Source: Bifidobacteriaceae bacterium
GTDB taxonomy: Bacteria; Actinomycetota; Actinomycetes; Actinomycetales; WQXJ01
Direction of reading: 5' to 3'
DNA: 17,514 bases
NCBI GenBank assembly: GCA_031278075.1
Contig: JAITLE010000078.1
Span: 1 to 17,514, forward strand
Positions 14,629 to 17,514 of this stretch are shown here, piece after piece. Each line of letters opens with the position of its first letter. Within the stretch, counting starts at the first letter, position 1. Under the pieces are notes generated by a model that saw nothing but the letters and a program-made list of their open reading frames with translations, made no database searches and had not been told where the DNA came from. The position numbers and the translations under genes were made by a program.

Positions 14629-15875
14629 TTGGACACCAACCTCGCGCGCAATTCCTGGAACGCCGTGTAATTCGCCACGACGTCGAGAGCCTGGTCCGGG
14701 GCCGCCAGCTCCAGCGCCGCCAGTGGGTCCGCGCTCACCCCGACCACATCCAAACCCGCTGTGTCCAAACGGACCGCCAGGTCGAAGCGGCGTTCGCCCG
14801 CCACCCACACCGGGCGGCCAGCCCACTCCTCGAAACCCACATCCCAGATCCAGGACGGGTCACGCCCGTCCGCGCCCCGCGCGTTCAGCACCGTGACCAG
14901 CAGCGCGGCCGAGTCCGACACCACACCCATCATCTCCGTCCAACTGGCCGGGTTCTTGCCGAGTAACAACCGAGCCTCCCGGCCGTGCGCGCTCGCGCGC
15001 ACATAACGCCCATCCACGTCGCTCACCTGCGAGAACGCCTCCAACGCGGCGTCAAGGCTGATCCCTCTGGCGTTGACGGCCGCGAGTGCGATCGCGGCGT
15101 TGCCCACGTTGAACCGGCCAGGCAACACGAGGCGGGGCGTGACGGGACCTGCGGGGGTGACGATGCGGTCGGCATCGTGCGATATGAACCAGAGAGTCTC
15201 AGGCCGGGCGAAACCGCAGGCGGGACACGCCCAACCGCTGGCGGGACGGGCGAGGGGCGCGCCGCAGCGCGGGCAGAGCGCCGAATCGAGCGTCCACCAC
15301 TGGCCGCAGCCCACCCACGTGACGCGGGGCGCCGCCGCCGCGGCCCAAACAACCATCGGGTCGTCGGCGTTGGCGACGACCTCCGTCGCTGGGGTGAGTG
15401 TCTCGGCCATGCGCCGCCAACGGTCGGCCAGCATCTTGACTTCGCTGCCGCGATCCAACTGGTCGCGGGTGAGGTTCATCAGCACCAGTTGGCTGGCGTG
15501 GGTGGCGGCGGCGACGGCGGGGAGGTGGGCCTCGTCGACTTCGATGGCGGCGAAGGGAGCGGCGCGGGACTCAGCCAGGGCGGTCGCCACACCCGGGGCC
15601 ATGTTCGCGCCGGTGCGGTTGTGGGCCACGGGCGCCCTGGTGGCGAGAGCCTCGGCGATCATCCTGGTGGTGGTCGACTTCCCATTCGTGGCGCTCACCG
15701 CTGTGACCTCCATCCCGGCGGCGAGCCGCGCCAACAGCTGCGGATCGACCCGCAGCATGACACGCCCCCCGATCACTTGCCCGCGGCCCCGCCCCAGCGC
15801 CCGGGACGCGGCCGCGACGGCTCGGCCTGCGGCGATCGCCGTGCGCGAGCGCAATGGCAGAGTCTGGTCCGGCAC
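14625..15875 (-). CDS. murT: MurT, lipid II isoglutaminyl synthase ligase subunit
   Basis: The 416-residue protein is a Mur-ligase-like enzyme with the ATP loop SATNGKSTTTRM (61-72), HNRTGANMAPGVATAL (85-100), EVDEAHLP (112-119) and LTRDQLDRGSE (135-145). An inserted Cys4 zinc ribbon is formed by C201/C204 (CPRC) and C217/C220 (CPAC), as in characterised MurT. PGRFNVGNAAIAL follows, and the C-terminal DUF1727 region ends with LDVVANYTAFQELRARL. The aspartate of that segment may complete the GatD catalytic triad, as reported for MurT-GatD complexes. The start is GTG 15875, giving the normal family length and N-terminus (LPLRSRTAIAAGRAV). With GatD it amidates lipid II D-Glu to D-iGln at the membrane's cytoplasmic face. 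Confidence 0.95.
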   Translation of the reverse strand: MPDQTLPLRSRTAIAAGRAVAAASRALGRGRGQVIGGRVMLRVDPQLLARLAAGMEVTAVSATNGKSTTTRMIAEALATRAPVAHNRTGANMAPGVATALAESRAAPFAAIEVDEAHLPAVAAATHASQLVLMNLTRDQLDRGSEVKMLADRWRRMAETLTPATEVVANADDPMVVWAAAAAPRVTWVGCGQWWTLDSALCPRCGAPLARPASGWACPACGFARPETLWFISHDADRIVTPAGPVTPRLVLPGRFNVGNAAIALAAVNARGISLDAALEAFSQVSDVDGRYVRASAHGREARLLLGKNPASWTEMMGVVSDSAALLVTVLNARGADGRDPSWIWDVGFEEWAGRPVWVAGERRFDLAVRLDTAGLDVVGVSADPLAALELAAPDQALDVVANYTAFQELRARLVSK

Positions 15876-16048
15876 GCCCCTAGCCTGCCACGGCCTCGCC
15901 CCTGCCGCCAAAGCTGACGAAGTGCGTCCGCGGGCGGCCGAACGCGGTGAGTCGACGGCCCCAATCACTTCGCAGAACCGGAACACTCCGGACCACGGGC
16001 CATGGTGCGGGGCCTCGGCGCCGCCGGACTCTCGCACGGGTCCCAGCG
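15876..16048. other. Upstream region of murT, nothing distinct seen
   Basis: These 173 bases between the murT start and the repeat array presumably hold the murT-gatD promoter on the minus strand. I found no convincing -10/-35 pair, no operator-like palindrome and no credible small gene. The short open frames here lack codon bias and homology that I recognise. Confidence 0.5.
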
Positions 16049-17514
16049 CCGCGGCGCGGGCGCGGAACTCTACACTTCTCCTCTCCGGCGAGAGAAGTGT
16101 AGGAATGGTGACGCCCGCCCGGACCGGCATCAACCGGGCCAGAACCAGTGCGGGGCCCTGACCAGCGGATACACGACCTAAGCGGGTTCACGGTCAACAC
16201 CGCCGCCGCGGCAGGGATCGCGGAACTCTACACTTCTCCTCTCCGACCAGAGAAGTGTAGGAATGGTCACACCCGCCCGGATCGACGTCAACCCGACTAA
16301 GACTGCCGCACGGCTCTCACCTGCGGAAACACGCCCCGGGCGGATTCACGGTCAAGGCGCGGGCCGCGGCGCGGATCGCGGAACTCTACACTTCTCGTCT
16401 CCGGCCAGAGAAGTGTAGGAATGGTCAGGCCTGCCCGGACCAGCGTCCAGGGGGCAGAATCCAACGCAGGGCCCTGACCAGCAGAAACACGACCTCAGCG
16501 GGTTCACGGTCAACACCGCCGCCGCGGCGCGGATCGCGGAACTCTACACTTCTCGCTCCGGCGAGAGAAGTGTAGGAATGGTGACGCCCGCCCCGACCGG
16601 CGTCCACCTGGCCGTACCCAGCGCGGGGCCCTGACCAGCTGAAACACGACCGAAGCGGGTTCACGGTCAACACCGCCGCCGCGGCGCGGATCGCGGAACT
16701 CTACACTTCTCGTCTCCGGCGAGAGAAGTGTAGGAATGGTCACGCCCGCCCGGACCGGCGTCCAGGGGGACAGAACCGCCGCAGGGCCCTGACCAGCAGA
16801 AACACGACCCAAGCCCGGTCACGGTCAACACCGCCGCCGCGGCGCGGATCGCGGAACTCTACACTTCTCCTCTCCGACCAGAGAAGTGTAGGAATGGTCA
16901 GGCCCGCCCGGACCAGCGTCCACCAGGCCGAACCCAGCACGGGGCTCTGACCAGCGGAAACACGACCCAAGCGGGTTCACGGTCAACACCGCCGCCGCGG
17001 CGCGGATCGCGGAACTCTACACTTCTCGCGACCGGCGAGAGAAGTGTAGGAATGGTCAGGCCCGCCCGGAGCGGCAGGCACGGGGCAGTACCCAACACCG
17101 GGCCCTGACCAGCAGAAACACGACCCAGGCGCGGTCACGGTCAACACCGCCGCCGCGGCGCGGATCGCGGAACTCTACACTTCTCGTCTCCGTCCAGAGA
17201 TGTGTAGGAATGGTCAGGCCCGCCCGGACCAGGGCCCACGGGGCAGAATCCAACGGAGGGCCCTGACCAGCAGAAACACGACCCAAGCGGGTTCACGGTC
17301 AACACCGCCGCCGCGGCGCGGGCCGCGGAACTCTACACTTCTCCTCTCCGGCGGGAGAAGTGTAGGAATGGTGACGCCCGCCCGGACCGGCATCAACCGG
17401 GCCAGAACCAGTGCGGGGCCCTGACCAGCAGAAACACGACCCAATCGTGTTCACGGTCAACACCGCCGCCGCGGCGCGGATCGCGGAACTCTACACTTCT
17501 CGTCTCCGGGCAGT
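16049..17514. repeat. Tandem array of a ~158-bp repeat with a conserved hairpin
   Basis: Left hairpin arms CTACACTTCTC start at 16070, 16228, 16386, 16544, 16701, 16859, 17017, 17175, 17333 and 17491. Spacing is 158 bp throughout, except 157 bp after the fourth, whose loop is one base short. The right arm GAGAAGTGTAG follows after 10-11 bases and is exact in eight of nine complete hairpins; the eighth has one change (GAGATGTGTAG, 17197-17207). Each unit then carries GAATGGT, a C/G-rich CCCGCCCGGA block, a ~30-base variable segment, a GGGCCCTGACCAGC block, AAACACGACC, TTCACGGTCAACACC and GCGGATCGCGGAACT. The array starts with a partial unit at ~16049, and the window ends in the tenth hairpin. 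No protein-coding, CRISPR or transposase signal accompanies it. Function is unknown. Confidence 0.95.

Noticed and set aside
15876..16133. Upstream extension of murT into the repeat array
   Set aside because: The added residues do not resemble MurT and partly translate repeat sequence; GTG 15875 gives the usual length and N-terminus.
16425..17444. Series of minus-strand open frames of about 76 codons, one per repeat unit
   Set aside because: They recur because the DNA repeats. The 158-bp step shifts frame between units, and the same bases are used twice in two frames within one ORF. No ribosome-binding sites or recognisable domain were seen.
16049..17514. CRISPR or TIGR-like guide array
   Set aside because: The unit is 158 bp with most of its length conserved. 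The only variable part is a partly conserved ~30-base segment, one pair of which is identical. No cas, tas, reverse transcriptase or other effector gene is in the window.
16049..17514. Insertion sequence or transposon ends
   Set aside because: No transposase frame, no target-site duplications and a strict head-to-tail tandem order speak against IS copies.

Overview
The window is GC-rich DNA from an actinobacterium. The evidence is the murT-gatD pair, a VapB-like/LytR_C gene pair, GTG starts, leaderless-style promoters, tightly overlapping genes and near-complete avoidance of A/T at third codon positions. I cannot fix the order or genus from sequence alone.

Layout, left to right. (1) Positions 1-108 hold the right-hand part of one copy of a ~158-bp repeat. 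(2) 207-947 (+) encodes a GntR/UTRA regulator, tail-to-tail with a five-gene minus-strand operon read from 7866 down to 971. That operon encodes an IolD-type ThDP hydrolase, a zinc alcohol dehydrogenase, a transaldolase-family enzyme, an MFS sugar/inositol porter and a Gfo/Idh/MocA oxidoreductase, which together suggest a cyclitol or inositol catabolic locus. (3) Facing it across a 183-bp divergent region, 8050-9029 (+) holds a VapB-antitoxin-like protein coupled by ATGA overlap to a membrane-anchored LytR C-terminal domain protein. (4) From 13668 down to 9072 (-) lies a cobalamin-riboswitch-led operon. It encodes a secreted, membrane-tethered protein with a DUF4430/transcobalamin-like domain, then the T, double-ATPase and S components of an ECF transporter, all with overlapping stop/start codons. 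I read this as a vitamin B12 or corrinoid uptake system with its own surface catcher. (5) 15875 to 13786 (-) is murT-gatD, the lipid II amidation enzyme pair. (6) 16049-17514 is a tandem array of the same ~158-bp repeat seen at the left end: nine complete hairpins plus the start of a tenth. Each unit carries a near-invariant 11-bp inverted repeat and a variable segment.

The two most interesting elements are the repeat family, which bounds the window on both sides and ends it inside the hairpin at each edge, and the riboswitch / transcobalamin-like / ECF operon. The catabolic operon is also unusual: it has iolD without iolB, iolC, iolE, iolJ or iolA nearby, but with a transaldolase and an alcohol dehydrogenase. 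No transposase, cas gene, reverse transcriptase, tRNA or rRNA was seen.
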